Source of the DNA: Falsibacillus albus
GTDB taxonomy: Bacteria > Bacillota > Bacilli > Bacillales > DSM-25281
DNA length: 64,000 nucleotides
Direction of reading: 5' to 3'
Assembly: GCF_003668575.1 (NCBI RefSeq)
Contig: NZ_RCVZ01000004.1
Span: 62,001 to 126,000 of the forward strand
The notes beneath the pieces were generated by a model. It was given only the letters and a program-made list of their open reading frames with translations. It was not told the origin of the DNA and made no database searches. This document shows positions 9,080-18,571 of the stretch, one piece after another (within the stretch, counting starts at the first letter, position 1; the number at the start of each line of letters is the position of its first letter). The position numbers and the translations under genes were made by a program.

Positions 9080-9325
9080 AAAAATAAATGATCGTCAATG
9101 AGGGAATAGTAAGCAGAACTTGTCGTGAAAGAGAGCGAAATATATCAGCTGAAAGATTTCGCCGCGGAAAAGCCGCCGAACCTGCCTTCAGAGTCCTACT
9201 TAAATAGGCGCATCCCTGGCGTTAATAGGTAAAGCGGGATGTTTATTGACCTGACATCCAATTTAGGTGGTACCGCGGAAGCAAGCCCTTTCGTCCTGAT
9301 TCATAGGACGAGAAGGCTTTTTTTT
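9080..9325 (+). ncRNA. T-box leader (tRNA-Pro responsive) of proBA
   Basis: The leader contains the T-box core AGGTGGTACCGCGG at 9265-9278, which pairs with the tRNA acceptor end, and an intrinsic terminator (9283-9325). CCT at 9181-9183, in a GAA-CCT-G context in the stem I region, is the likely proline specifier codon. Such elements read uncharged tRNA-Pro and allow transcription of proline synthesis genes when proline is short. The 180 bp between the terminator and proB hold only a short inverted repeat AACGCG/CGCGTT. Confidence 0.92.
9283..9325 (+). terminator. Regulated T-box terminator
   Basis: The stem AAGCC...GGCTT with the inner arm TCGTCCT/AGGACGA ends in eight T residues. Its 5' arm lies just after the T-box sequence, so antiterminator and terminator exclude each other. 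Confidence 0.85.
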
Positions 9326-9503
9326 ATATTTGGATTGTCCATTCAATTTTTTATCTTTAAAAGGCCACATCAGCGAGAAAAGAGCCGGAATCCAATATTT
9401 CAACGCGCTAAACATCTATTTACGCGTTAAAATCAGCAGTAAGATTGTAACAACAATTTTTACGAAAACAGCCTTATATTTTCATGAATGGGAGAAGAGT
9501 GGA

Positions 9504-10586
9504 ATGGGGAAAATGCGAATTGTCGTTAAAATTGGAAGCAGTTCATTAACGAATGATCAGGGGGAGATCGATCAAGAGAAACTGACAGATCATGTATTGG
9601 CGCTTGCGTCCCTGAAAGGTGAGGGACATGATGTTCTGCTTGTTTCTTCTGGAGCGGTGGCAGCCGGTTTTAAACGGCTGGGGTATCCTTCCAGGCCGGT
9701 CACCTTGAAAGGGAAACAAGCAGCAGCTGCAGTCGGACAGGGACTGCTCATGCAATGCTATCATGAAAAATTCAATGAACATCACATCACTCCTGCGCAA
9801 ATTTTATTGACAAGAAGTGATTTTTCAAACAGAAACCGATATAAAAATGCCTATGCAACCATGAATGAGTTATTGGATCGAAATATGCTGCCCGTCATCA
9901 ATGAGAATGACTCCGTTGCAGTCGAGGAGCTGACCTTCGGGGATAATGATTTGCTTTCTGCACTTGTGAGCGGCCTCATTCATGCCGATATGCTGATCAT
10001 CTTGACGGATATCAATGGGCTATATGATGCTGATCCCCGCAGCGATCCAAAAGCTTCACGCATAAATGAACTTGTGGCGATTTCAGAAGAGATGATGAAA
10101 GCGGCAGAAGGTGCAGGTACTAAGGTGGGAACAGGTGGAATGAAATCCAAGCTAAATGCTGCAAACATGGCGTTATCCTTAGGAATTCCGGTTTTCATCG
10201 GGAAAGGAGAAGGAAGCAGCAAGCTGACAGAAATTTTAGTCGGCAGTGGGGATGGGACTTATATTGGAAGAAAAGGTTTATCCACCATCAGCACTCATCG
10301 TCAGTGGATAGCTTTCCATTCAGAAGTTTCGGGTGAAATCCACATCGATCAAGGTGCAAAACAAGCACTGCTTTATAATGGGAAAAGTCTGTTGTCGGCA
10401 GGTGTCTCTTCTGTAGAGGGAATCTTCCAGCCAGGCGACGTCGTTGAAGTGTTCTGCGACGATGGCTTATTGGGAAAAGGGGAAGTTTCCTGTTCTTCCA
10501 TGGAACTATCGAAAGCAATGAACAGTCTTCAACAACATAAAAATTCCACACTCGTCATCCATCGTAATAAATGGATAAAATTTTAG
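9504..10586 (+). CDS. proB: Glutamate 5-kinase
   Basis: First enzyme of proline synthesis: ATP + L-glutamate to glutamyl 5-phosphate. The 360 residues contain an amino-acid kinase domain ([12 protein letters not shown] at the N-terminus, [30 protein letters not shown]) and a C-terminal PUA domain from about residue 275. I chose ATG 9504 (GGAG 9 nt upstream) because it gives the family's standard N-terminus; the open frame extends further upstream but has no family similarity there. It forms an operon with proA and is controlled by the T-box. Confidence 0.95.
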   Translation: MGKMRIVVKIGSSSLTNDQGEIDQEKLTDHVLALASLKGEGHDVLLVSSGAVAAGFKRLGYPSRPVTLKGKQAAAAVGQGLLMQCYHEKFNEHHITPAQILLTRSDFSNRNRYKNAYATMNELLDRNMLPVINENDSVAVEELTFGDNDLLSALVSGLIHADMLIILTDINGLYDADPRSDPKASRINELVAISEEMMKAAEGAGTKVGTGGMKSKLNAANMALSLGIPVFIGKGEGSSKLTEILVGSGDGTYIGRKGLSTISTHRQWIAFHSEVSGEIHIDQGAKQALLYNGKSLLSAGVSSVEGIFQPGDVVEVFCDDGLLGKGEVSCSSMELSKAMNSLQQHKNSTLVIHRNKWIKF

Positions 10587-10603
10587 AAAAGGGGAGTTCA
10601 TCG

Positions 10604-11851
10604 ATGAATGAGGTTGAATTGAAAGGAAAAGCGGCAAAAGAAGCCAGCTATACAATGATGAATGCATCAACCCAGCAAAAAAATGAGGCACTTGAATTGA
10701 TCGTGCGACAAATAATCGAAGATCAGAATGATATCCTGTTGGAAAATGAAAAAGATCTCTTAAAAGGAAAAGAAAAAGGTTTTAATGATTCCGTTTTAGA
10801 CCGAATAATGCTGAATGAAAAACGGATTCTTGATATGTCGAATGCTATTCATCTTCTAACCGGACTACATGATCCATTAGGAGAGACTCTTGAAACCATT
10901 CAAAAAGAGAACGGATTAAGGATTAAGAAAAAAAGAGTACCCATCGGTGTGATCGGCATGATTTATGAAGCACGGCCAAACGTGACGGTGGATGCGGCGA
11001 CTTTATCTTTGAAAACAGGAAATGCTGTCATTTTAAGGGGGAGCTCCTCCGCGAGCCACACCAACATTGCACTCATTCACAGCATTCATCGTGCACTCAA
11101 GAAAAGCTCCATTCCTGTTCATACGGTCCAGCTAATTGAAGACACAAGCAGGGAAACAGCGAAACAGCTTTTTCATCTCAAAGAGTACTTGGATGTTTTG
11201 ATTCCGCGGGGAGGGAAAAATTTGATCGATACGGTCGTAAAGGAAGCAACAGTTCCTGTCATCGAAACCGGTGCAGGCAATTGCCACCTTTTCATCGATG
11301 AATCCGCACAGTGGGAAATGGCACGAAAAATTCTTATCAACGGCAAGACCCAGCGTCCATCGGTCTGCAATGCATTGGAATCAGTATTAATTCAGGAAAA
11401 GTGGATGAGAAAAAATGGAAGCAGGCTATTGCATGAACTGACTCAATCGGGGGTTAAAATATTTGGGGATAATAATGTATGCGAAACTTCTAAAGAGGCG
11501 ATTCCTGCCACAGAAGAGGATTGGTCAACGGAGTACTTGGGCCTTGCAGTCAGTGTCAAAGTGGTCAAGGATGTGGAGGAAGCCATTCACCATATCAATC
11601 AGTATGGAACAAGACATTCAGAGGCAATCATCACAGAAAAAGATGAAAATGCGGATCTTTTTTTGACCAAAGTGGATGCAGCCGCGGTATACCATAATGC
11701 TTCTACCAGATTTACAGACGGATTTGAATATGGATATGGTGCCGAAATTGGAATAAGCACCCAAAAACTGCATGCAAGGGGACCTATGGGACTGACTGCA
11801 CTCACGTCCAGTAAATATTTCATTTATGGGCAAGGGCAGATCCGAAATTAA
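10604..11851 (+). CDS. proA: Gamma-glutamyl phosphate reductase
   Basis: NADPH-dependent reduction of glutamyl 5-phosphate to glutamate semialdehyde, the second step of proline synthesis. The 415 residues match the family length. [32 protein letters not shown] and the catalytic-Cys region [10 protein letters not shown] are typical. Start ATG 10604 follows GGGGAG at a good distance, 17 bp after the proB stop codon. No clear terminator follows. Confidence 0.95.
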   Translation: MNEVELKGKAAKEASYTMMNASTQQKNEALELIVRQIIEDQNDILLENEKDLLKGKEKGFNDSVLDRIMLNEKRILDMSNAIHLLTGLHDPLGETLETIQKENGLRIKKKRVPIGVIGMIYEARPNVTVDAATLSLKTGNAVILRGSSSASHTNIALIHSIHRALKKSSIPVHTVQLIEDTSRETAKQLFHLKEYLDVLIPRGGKNLIDTVVKEATVPVIETGAGNCHLFIDESAQWEMARKILINGKTQRPSVCNALESVLIQEKWMRKNGSRLLHELTQSGVKIFGDNNVCETSKEAIPATEEDWSTEYLGLAVSVKVVKDVEEAIHHINQYGTRHSEAIITEKDENADLFLTKVDAAAVYHNASTRFTDGFEYGYGAEIGISTQKLHARGPMGLTALTSSKYFIYGQGQIRN

Positions 11852-11952
11852 TCAACATCCTATTTACTTGTTTACTTGCCGAACAGCTTGTTTGCTCTTT
11901 GCATTTGCTCAGTGCTATGATTCTCATACAAATAATGAAGGGGACGATAAAA

Positions 11953-12237
11953 GTGGTTAAAGAAATCCTGCTGAATGAAAAGCGCATTGCAATTAAGGAA
12001 TACGAAGAAAAACTAGTGAATGGTCTGAATGCCATTAACATCGTATTTGATGTAAGCAGCGATGATTATCATGACGTTGCCATCCTTCTTTATGAAGGCT
12101 ATTTTCAAGTTGATGTCCCGCAAAACGGCCTTTCTTTTAATGGAACGATTCAACAATACTATACATCTGTTACGAATTTGTATGAAGAAAATCAAGTCGG
12201 CGAGTTCACTCTTTCCCTGCTTGAAGTAAAGGAATAG
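11953..12237 (+). CDS. DUF3219 family protein (YkvR-like)
   Basis: This 94-residue protein of unknown function contains the DUF3219 signature VSSDDYHDVAILLYEGYF, then VDVPQNGLSFNG and SVTNLYEENQVGEFTLSL. The start is GTG 11953 with AAGGGGA 8 nt upstream; an upstream ATG at 11899 would add residues unlike the family. It ends 3 bp before the luciferase-like monooxygenase, so the two are probably co-transcribed. Confidence 0.75.
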   Translation: MVKEILLNEKRIAIKEYEEKLVNGLNAINIVFDVSSDDYHDVAILLYEGYFQVDVPQNGLSFNGTIQQYYTSVTNLYEENQVGEFTLSLLEVKE

Positions 12238-12240
12238 AAA

Positions 12241-13245
12241 ATGAAGCTGAGTATTTTAGATCAAGCACCGGTTTCTTCAAATCAAACGGCTCATGATGCT
12301 TTGGTAGAAGCGATGAAACTGGCGCAGGCAGGTGAAAAATTAGGATACAGACGCTACTGGATTGCAGAGCATCACGACTTGGAGGGACTGGCATGCTCTG
12401 CACCAGAAGTGATGCTTGGTTATATCGGGGCACATACTCACCAGATCCGAATCGGAGCTGGTGCCGTTTTATTACCTTATTACAAGCCTTATAAAGTTGC
12501 TGAACAATATAATATGCTGGCAACTTTGTTTCCAGGTCGCATCGATGTGGGGATTGGCAGGGCACCAGGGGGATCGGCAGAAGCGACAAATGCCTTATCG
12601 GAAACTTTTTTAAAGAGTGTTTGGAACATGCCTAATGCAGTGGATGAGCTTGTAAGCTTCCTTCACGATGTGGGTATTTCTGCAAATGAACATGTAAAAC
12701 TGTCGGCATCTCCCGTCCCAAATATTCCTGCAGTTCCTTGGCTTTTGGGTACAAGCAAAAAAAGTGCACAACTTGCAGCGGAAAAAGGCTTGGCTTATGC
12801 TTTTGGACACTTCATGAGCGATCAGGACGGACCCGCGATTGTCCAGAAATATCGGGAATCCTTTGAACCTCAACAGCAAGGTGATGGACCCAAGGTGGTC
12901 GCAACTGTCAGCGCCATCTGTGCCGAAACGACTGAACAAGCAGAGGACTTGGCATTAAGTTCACTCATTTGGGGGATTCAAAAAGGAAACGGACTTTCAC
13001 CAAGGGGAGTACCATCCATCCAAGAAGCGAAGCTTTACGAACTAAATGAAAAGGAGCAAGAAGAACTCCTCAAAAGGAAAGAGAAAATGGTGATCGGCAA
13101 TCCAAGCGAGATTAAGATGAAGCTTGAAGAGATCGAATCCATGTACCATGCGGATGAAATCATGATTGTGACAATCACCCATTTACCGGCTGACAAAATC
13201 CGTTCATATGAACTTATTGCGAACGCACTGATTCATAATGAATGA
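12241..13245 (+). CDS. Luciferase-like FMN-dependent monooxygenase (MsnO8 / group 1 LLM)
   Basis: This 334-residue TIM-barrel flavoprotein shows typical LLM group 1 stretches: MKLSILDQAPVSS, YWIAEHHDLEGLACSAPEV, RIGAGAVLLPYYKPYKVAEQ, GRIDVGIGRAPGG and a late PWLLGTSKKSAQLAAEKGL. Members oxidise small organic substrates with FMNH2 and O2. The physiological substrate is unknown. It starts 3 bp after the DUF3219 gene. Confidence 0.88.
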   Translation: MKLSILDQAPVSSNQTAHDALVEAMKLAQAGEKLGYRRYWIAEHHDLEGLACSAPEVMLGYIGAHTHQIRIGAGAVLLPYYKPYKVAEQYNMLATLFPGRIDVGIGRAPGGSAEATNALSETFLKSVWNMPNAVDELVSFLHDVGISANEHVKLSASPVPNIPAVPWLLGTSKKSAQLAAEKGLAYAFGHFMSDQDGPAIVQKYRESFEPQQQGDGPKVVATVSAICAETTEQAEDLALSSLIWGIQKGNGLSPRGVPSIQEAKLYELNEKEQEELLKRKEKMVIGNPSEIKMKLEEIESMYHADEIMIVTITHLPADKIRSYELIANALIHNE

Positions 13246-13420
13246 TCTTGGAAAGGCACTTGGGATTTAAGCAAAAAAATAAGCTAATAGTTTAACTGTA
13301 AGCCAAAAGCCAGTTTGATGTTGAAAAAGTTGTGGATCATTCTGAAACGGAACCATATACCGACAATTGAATCTCCTGACCATTCTTTCAATCAATCTTT
13401 GCTTAAAAAAATACACCAAT

Positions 13421-13455
13421 TTGAAAAAAGAGCTTGGAATCGCTCCAAGCTCTTT
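13421..13455 (-). terminator. Terminator of the molybdopterin oxidoreductase gene
   Basis: A perfect 12-bp stem, AAAGAGCTTGGA/TCCAAGCTCTTT, with a 5-nt loop. On the minus strand it is followed by TTTTT. It may also stop the convergent monooxygenase transcript. Confidence 0.85.
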
Positions 13456-13460
13456 CTGCC

Positions 13461-15509
13461 TCACAAAGTTAGTTTTTCAACATTTACTCTTCCAGAAAAG
13501 AAGGTTGCACCGCCTCCCATATCTGCGATACGGTCCGGTGTCAATGCATTGACCAATTGTTTTGTCCCCGGAGCATCAGCCCAAAGTCCTTGGGAGACGA
13601 CAACACCTTGCAGCACATTTTCACCAATGTTTGCCTTCAACACACATTCTCCACGTTCATTCCATATGCGGACCATTTCTCCGTCTTCAATGCCTGCATT
13701 CATCGCATCTTTTTGATTCATATGGAGTTTCGGGTGCTTTTTTTCCAATTCGACATGCTTATCGTTGTTGGAGAAGGTTGAATTTAAAAAATTATGATTT
13801 GGAGCAGGCACGAATAAGTATGGAAAATCACCATCATCGACCAGTGGGATATAAGTTGGAAGTGCGGGATAACCATCGTCCTCCATTTTCTTGGAACAAA
13901 GCTCTATTTTTCCGCTTGGAGTAGGCAGTTCTCCTGGAAAGAGCGGCTGCCGCTCGGCTTTGGCATATTGTTGGGCCGCTAATTTTTCAAAGTCAATCAT
14001 CCTCATGGAGTCATTGCCGGGATTGTTAAGTGCCCCAGAAATCATTTCGGATTCCTTTTCACTGAAGACAGAATCTTCATATCCCATTGCCTCCGCAAGC
14101 AACCGAAAAACATCCACGTTCGATTTTGATTCCCCATATGCATCAATGACGGGCTGTTGGAGATGGATGTAGTGATGCCAATAAGATGTATAAAAATCCG
14201 TGTTTTCAAATGATGAAGTAGCCGGCAGGACGATATCTGCATATTTTGCTGTTTCTGTTAGGAACAAATCATGGACGACCACAAATAAGTCTTCGCGCTC
14301 CATCCCCCTTTGGATTTTATTACTTTCGGGTGCCACAACGACCGGGTTCGATCCATACACATACAAGGATTTAACGGGAGGTACAGACGTTAGCAGCGCC
14401 TCGCCAAGCAGGTTCATATTGATGACTCTTGTTCGTTTATATTTGAGCAGGTCCGGCCTCTGAAGGTATTCGCTGTTGAAAGCAAGAAAGCCGGAGTTTC
14501 CTTTTATGGCCCCGCCACCTTTATTCATCCATTGTCCAGTCAGAGCGGGAAGGCAGGAAATGGTCCTGATGCACATCCCACCGTTGTCGTGATGCTGGGG
14601 ACCATTCCCGATCCGGATAAAGGTAGGGGAGGTTGTTCCATACAAACGGGAAAGTTCATAAATATCTTTTACCGGTACACCAGTAATTTGAGATACTGTG
14701 TCGGGGTCATACTGCTTGACGTGTTCACGCAGTTCCTCATGCCCGACTGTAAAATTCTCAAGGAATCTCTGATTGACCATGTTTTCCGCAAATAAGATAT
14801 GCATGATGCCGAGGGCAAGTGCAGCATCTGTACCGGGTAATATCGGGATGAACCAATCAGCCATGCGTCCGGTTTGATTTTTGTGAACATCGATGACCAC
14901 GATCTTTGCACCATTTTTTCTTGCTTTCTGTGCAAGCGTGACTTGATGCATATTCGTACTAACTGCATTGATTCCCCAAAAAAGAATCAACTTGGAATCG
15001 ACCGTTTCCTCTGGATCCATTCCGAAGCTTCCGCCCATCGTATATTTATAGCCGACAGACCCGGCAGAATTACAGATGGTGCGATCTAAAAGGGATGCTC
15101 CCATGCGATGAAAGAATCGCCGGTCCATGCCCTCTGCACTTAAATTCCCCATATTGCCATAAAAACTATAAGGGAGTATACTTTCAGGGCCATTTTCATC
15201 GATGGTTTCCTTCCATTTTTTAGTAATGACCTTGATCGCTTCATCCCAGCTGATTCGTTCGAACGAACCTTCTCCTTTTGCTCCCGTCCTCTTCAATGGA
15301 TATTTCAATCTTTTCTCATCATAGATGCGGTATGTCATATTACGGACCTTGTTGCAGATGCTGCCCTTTGTCACGGGATGATTGGGATCTCCTTCCACTT
15401 TGACGATTCTTCCATTTTCCTTATGAAGAAGCAATCCGCATTGATCGGGACAGTCAAGCGAACAAACGGAAGGGAAAACCCCATTCTTACGATCTAAAAA
15501 AGTGGTCAT
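13461..15509 (-). CDS. Molybdopterin-dependent oxidoreductase (formate dehydrogenase/DMSO reductase superfamily)
   Basis: The 682-residue protein has an N-terminal 4Fe-4S motif (C16, C20, C24, C52), the molybdopterin domains (LFWGINAVSTNMHQ, GPQHHDNGGMCIRTISCLPALTGQW, VYGSNPVVVAPES) and a C-terminal dinucleotide-binding domain (LFVPAPNHNFLNSTF). This is the layout of cytoplasmic Mo-bisPGD oxidoreductases such as Bacillus YoaE. No twin-arginine signal is seen, so it is probably cytoplasmic. No partner subunit or cofactor gene is adjacent. Substrate unknown. Confidence 0.85.
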   Translation of the reverse strand: MTTFLDRKNGVFPSVCSLDCPDQCGLLLHKENGRIVKVEGDPNHPVTKGSICNKVRNMTYRIYDEKRLKYPLKRTGAKGEGSFERISWDEAIKVITKKWKETIDENGPESILPYSFYGNMGNLSAEGMDRRFFHRMGASLLDRTICNSAGSVGYKYTMGGSFGMDPEETVDSKLILFWGINAVSTNMHQVTLAQKARKNGAKIVVIDVHKNQTGRMADWFIPILPGTDAALALGIMHILFAENMVNQRFLENFTVGHEELREHVKQYDPDTVSQITGVPVKDIYELSRLYGTTSPTFIRIGNGPQHHDNGGMCIRTISCLPALTGQWMNKGGGAIKGNSGFLAFNSEYLQRPDLLKYKRTRVINMNLLGEALLTSVPPVKSLYVYGSNPVVVAPESNKIQRGMEREDLFVVVHDLFLTETAKYADIVLPATSSFENTDFYTSYWHHYIHLQQPVIDAYGESKSNVDVFRLLAEAMGYEDSVFSEKESEMISGALNNPGNDSMRMIDFEKLAAQQYAKAERQPLFPGELPTPSGKIELCSKKMEDDGYPALPTYIPLVDDGDFPYLFVPAPNHNFLNSTFSNNDKHVELEKKHPKLHMNQKDAMNAGIEDGEMVRIWNERGECVLKANIGENVLQGVVVSQGLWADAPGTKQLVNALTPDRIADMGGGATFFSGRVNVEKLTL

Positions 15510-15674
15510 CTTAATTCTCCTTTAATTCATAGTTTGATATATCCGAAGTGAATGATGTACATATCATAAAATAGTTTGAAAAGTGTTGCAATGGGGAGAG
15601 GGGTAATTAGGGATGGGAGGAACGGACACTCTGTATAAAAAGAAGTATGCCCGTTCAATTGAGTGCTTTTTTGT

Positions 15675-16070
15675 TCAGAGAATCTTCACATAATAATTAC
15701 GCGTCCGTGGACCATCAAATTCGCAGAAATAGATGCCTTGCCAAGTTCCCAGCAGCAGTCTCCCATCCGATATGATGATTTGCTGGGAGGATCCAACGGT
15801 GCTTGCTTTCATATGGGCAGCCGTATTTCCTTCCATATGCCGATCCAGCTCATGTTCCCATGGGTATATCTCGTCAAATCGGCGGATCATATCTCTTTTA
15901 ACATCCGGGTCTGCGTTCTCGTTGATTGTGATACCTGCCGTTGTGTGTGGGCAATAAACCATGACTGCCCCGTCCTGTACACCGCTTTGTGAAACGATTC
16001 CCTGGACTTGATCGGTCACATCAATCATTTGATCGCGGCCGTTTGTGCGTAACGTCAATTTGTTTACCAT
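15675..16070 (-). CDS. YjbQ/UPF0047 family protein (secondary thiamine-phosphate synthase type)
   Basis: This 131-residue protein has the family signature [24 protein letters not shown] and [13 protein letters not shown]. His residues in these motifs form a metal-like site in family structures. Some members replace ThiE weakly in vivo; the true role is unsettled. The start ATG 16070 is preceded by GAGGGCTCC-side sequence on the plus strand, i.e. an unremarkable RBS. It is monocistronic between unrelated genes. Confidence 0.85.
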   Translation of the reverse strand: MVNKLTLRTNGRDQMIDVTDQVQGIVSQSGVQDGAVMVYCPHTTAGITINENADPDVKRDMIRRFDEIYPWEHELDRHMEGNTAAHMKASTVGSSQQIIISDGRLLLGTWQGIYFCEFDGPRTRNYYVKIL

Positions 16071-16229
16071 GAGGAGGGCTCCCTTCTTTTATGTCTATAA
16101 AGAATCCTATCAATCATTTTATCAATACATAAATATTCAATCCATCACGTTAAACATATGGTAGAATTATGTAATAAAAAAGGAATGTTCTTAATCTTGT
16201 AGAGTGTCAACCAATGGAAAGAGGAAGGT

Positions 16230-16710
16230 ATGCGATACTTGAAAAAGAAAGCAGTTCTATTATATCCACAATACAGCGAGTATGGGCTATCCGTTATCCA
16301 TTTTAATGCAAGGTGGTAAGCCTATTGATTGGGATAGATAAATCCCCTGTTAGAGGTGAAGCAGGACTGGAAGCCATTATAGATGCAACATTGGGTGAAG
16401 TTGACTTGAACGAAATTGAAAGTCTCCTTCTGCCGTGGTGTATGGATATCTTTAAAATAAATAAGGAAAATCTCTACATAAATTTCATTCGAAAATTATC
16501 GGTTCTACATGAGATAAAGATTGCCAGTATTGCAAGTTCACCTTTTTATTGACTAATGCGGGTGTCTTTCAAAAAGAAAATTATGCAGATGAATTGGTTG
16601 TCAAGGACGGACGAATCATTACGGCCAGAGGGAGAGGTTTTATCCGCTTTGGTATTTGCTTTGAAAAGGCCATCAATCTTGAGTTCGACGAAAATTGGTA
16701 TAAAGAATAG
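16230..16710 (+). pseudogene. Decayed DJ-1/PfpI family gene
   Basis: Pieces of a DJ-1/PfpI glutamine-amidotransferase-like protein lie in order in different frames: MRYLKKKAVLLYPQYSEYG from ATG 16230, then SILMQGGKPI in a second frame, then PVRGEAGLEAIIDATLG through IASIASSPFY* in a third (stop at 16550-16552). The tail GVFQKENYADELVVKDG ... NLEFDENWYKE* ends at 16710. At least two frameshifts and a stop are needed. About 25 residues between SSPFY and GVFQKENY appear to be missing. The nucleophile-elbow region reads LLPWCMDIF. Confidence 0.85.
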
Positions 16711-16741
16711 ATGAAAGAGAATGGTTTTTAGTCAAAATAAT

Positions 16742-16796
16742 CCGAACAATAATTCAAATTCTTTTTTTGGGAATTCCAATTTGTTCGGTTTTTTAT
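16742..16796 (+). terminator. Terminator after DJ-1 pseudogene
   Basis: A long imperfect hairpin, CCGAACAA ... TTGTTCGG, with AATTC/GAATT pairing inside, then TTTTTT. Confidence 0.7.
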
Positions 16797-16837
16797 AGGT
16801 TTTGTTAAAGCGTGTTTGTTGTTTTCAGCTTGTTCTA

Positions 16838-16946
16838 GCTGTTGATTGGAGTGGAAGATGGAGCCTCCGGCGGGATGAGCGGGACAGGTGAGATCCCGCA
16901 GCGAAGCGAGGGGGCCCCGCGGAAGTCTTGCACAGAAATCAACAGC
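16838..16946. repeat. Intergenic repeat element bounded by perfect 10-bp inverted repeats
   Basis: The 109-bp element has ends GCTGTTGATT and AATCAACAGC, which are exact inverse copies. The interior is far more GC-rich than the surroundings (CTCCGGCGGGATGAGCGGGA, CGCAGCGAAGCGAGG). This resembles a non-coding repeat scattered through many Bacillaceae genomes. It is unrelated to the ORFs around it. The rest of 16711-17028 holds only the terminator just upstream. Confidence 0.7.
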
Positions 16947-17028
16947 GGTGTAATAACAGATCCTTAAAACATGGATTATACTGATATTGTTCGTCATTTA
17001 AGTGATGTGGATTAGTTATGTCCCATCC

Positions 17029-17520
17029 TCATTTTCCTTCAAGAAACTGAATAATTTGATTCTGGTGATGGCGGTCGTGGTCGATGAATTCTTTTATAAT
17101 ATAGATAAGGGAATATGGTTCACCAGTATGAGGGCAAGATGCCACCCCATTGGCATTGGTATGGCGGGTAAGAACCTCGACAGGCATATTCAACAGCTCT
17201 TTTGTCAGCAAGTCCCTCTTTTGAATGGTTTCCTTAATCAGTGACGTTTGAGATATTCCTGATTGAGCGTAATCAGACGCCATTTGATTGAATTCATTAA
17301 AATCGGGGAACGTCATGGCCATACCATCTTTGACTGCCGGAATAATTTCGGATAGCAGATAATTGTCCCAATTCATAATATGGGCGATGATTTCACTTGT
17401 AGTCCACTTTCCCTCTGAAATTGGAACACTCCATAGCTCTTTTTCAACTTTATTCAAATTAATCACCCAGCTTGTAAAGTTCTGAAACTCCTGAATGATC
17501 ATCAGCGACTTCTTATCCAT
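17029..17520 (-). CDS. DinB-family metal-binding four-helix protein
   Basis: A 163-residue DinB_2-type protein. The His triad typical of the fold is present: IAHIMNW near residue 47 and FIDHDRHHQNQI near the C-terminus. Members include bacillithiol or mycothiol S-transferases and many proteins of unknown role. ATG 17520 has AAAGGAG upstream. It is a single gene with no operon partner. Confidence 0.8.
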   Translation of the reverse strand: MDKKSLMIIQEFQNFTSWVINLNKVEKELWSVPISEGKWTTSEIIAHIMNWDNYLLSEIIPAVKDGMAMTFPDFNEFNQMASDYAQSGISQTSLIKETIQKRDLLTKELLNMPVEVLTRHTNANGVASCPHTGEPYSLIYIIKEFIDHDRHHQNQIIQFLEGK

Positions 17521-17692
17521 AGTACAACTCCTTTTTTCTAGATTATAACAGAAAATAGCCCGACAAGGAACATGTGTTCTACTTTTGTTTTAAAAAATTA
17601 GTATTAATTTTCCTTATTTTAAACAACCGGAAATGTTTGAATTTTGATACAATTCAGTTTGGGAGTATTGTTAAATTAATAAGGAAGGGAGT

Positions 17693-18370
17693 GTGTTTTC
17701 GGTGAAGGATAAAAATAAATGGAATCAGGTAGATGAATATTTCAGTTCCATGCTCCATGCAAACGATGAAGTGATGGAGGAGGTTTTAAAAGAGAATGCA
17801 GCTGCAAGCCTCCCACCGATCGATGTATCTCCTTTGCAAGGGAAGTTTCTGCACTTGCTGGCAAGATTGAAAGGGGCAAAAAAAATCCTTGAAATCGGGA
17901 CGCTTGGTGGATACAGCACGATCTGGCTTGCTCGTGCCCTCCCGTCTGACGGCCGTCTTATTACGCTTGAGTATGAAAAAAAGCATGCGGACATTGCCAG
18001 ACAGAACCTGAAAAGGGCTGGAGTGGAATCCAAAGTTGAGATCATGGTTGGACCTGCCATCGATTCCCTCCCGAAGCTGAAAGAAAAAGGGGAGATTGAC
18101 TTCGATTTTGTCTTCATCGATGCCGATAAAGTAAACAACGCCAATTATCTTGCATGGGCATTGAAGGTCTGCCGCTCAGGGGCTGTCATCATAGGGGATA
18201 ATGTGGTTCGCAATGGAAACGTAATCGATACAGCTACTTCAGATGAGAGTGTTCTTGGTTCACGCGAGTTCATTGATTTGCTTTCAAAAGAGGAAAGAAT
18301 CGATTCAACTGCGATTCAAACAGTAGGGAGCAAAGGGTATGACGGATTTGTAATGGGAATTGTAAAGTGA
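17693..18370 (+). CDS. SAM-dependent O-methyltransferase (class I, caffeoyl-CoA OMT type)
   Basis: This 225-residue methyltransferase has the SAM-binding motif ILEIGTLGGYSTIWLARALP, an acidic LITLEYEKKH loop, the catalytic/metal region DFDFVFIDADK and VIIGDNVVRNG. This matches Pfam Methyltransf_3 enzymes, which methylate catechol-type hydroxyls with Mg2+. GTG 17693 or GTG 17702 are possible starts; AAGGAAGGGAG lies before both. The substrate is not known. Confidence 0.85.
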   Translation: MFSVKDKNKWNQVDEYFSSMLHANDEVMEEVLKENAAASLPPIDVSPLQGKFLHLLARLKGAKKILEIGTLGGYSTIWLARALPSDGRLITLEYEKKHADIARQNLKRAGVESKVEIMVGPAIDSLPKLKEKGEIDFDFVFIDADKVNNANYLAWALKVCRSGAVIIGDNVVRNGNVIDTATSDESVLGSREFIDLLSKEERIDSTAIQTVGSKGYDGFVMGIVK

Positions 18371-18377
18371 TTATTAA

Positions 18378-18410
18378 AAAAGCTGACAGGGTGCCCTGTT
18401 CAGCTTTTTA
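18378..18410 (+). terminator. Terminator after O-methyltransferase gene
   Basis: AGCTGACAGGG/CCCTGTTCAGCT stem with one bulge, then TTTTT. Confidence 0.85.
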
Positions 18411-18418
18411 TATAGGTA

Positions 18419-18571
18419 GTGTTTGTTGTCGAAACCAATCATTGGGAGAACAGAATTAATGAGGATAAATTTCATAAGAAAGTAGGATTTCCTTTCCGTT
18501 ATCCCGAATATGGAATAAACACCCAATTTTTGAATGTGGATTTGGGTGAGGATTTGCGCAAATGGGGGTAG
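18419..18571 (+). pseudogene. Short open fragment, possible gene remnant
   Basis: A 50-codon open frame from GTG 18419 to TAG 18569-18571 reads VFVVETNHWENRIN ... EDKFHKKVGFPFRYPEYGIN ... GEDLRKWG. The FHKKVGF stretch recalls the end of a GNAT-like or VOC-like protein. There is no convincing RBS, and the frame overlaps the next gene by 10 bp. I treat it as the 3' part of a lost gene; it may also be chance. Confidence 0.3.

Noticed and set aside
9330..9503. Upstream extension of the proB frame
   Set aside because: The extra 58 residues lie just behind the T-box terminator, have no RBS-supported start and no family similarity. ATG 9504 gives the normal N-terminus.
12206..12589. Minus-strand open frame opposite the monooxygenase
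   Set aside because: Shadow of a well-conserved luciferase-like gene; no RBS or family match.
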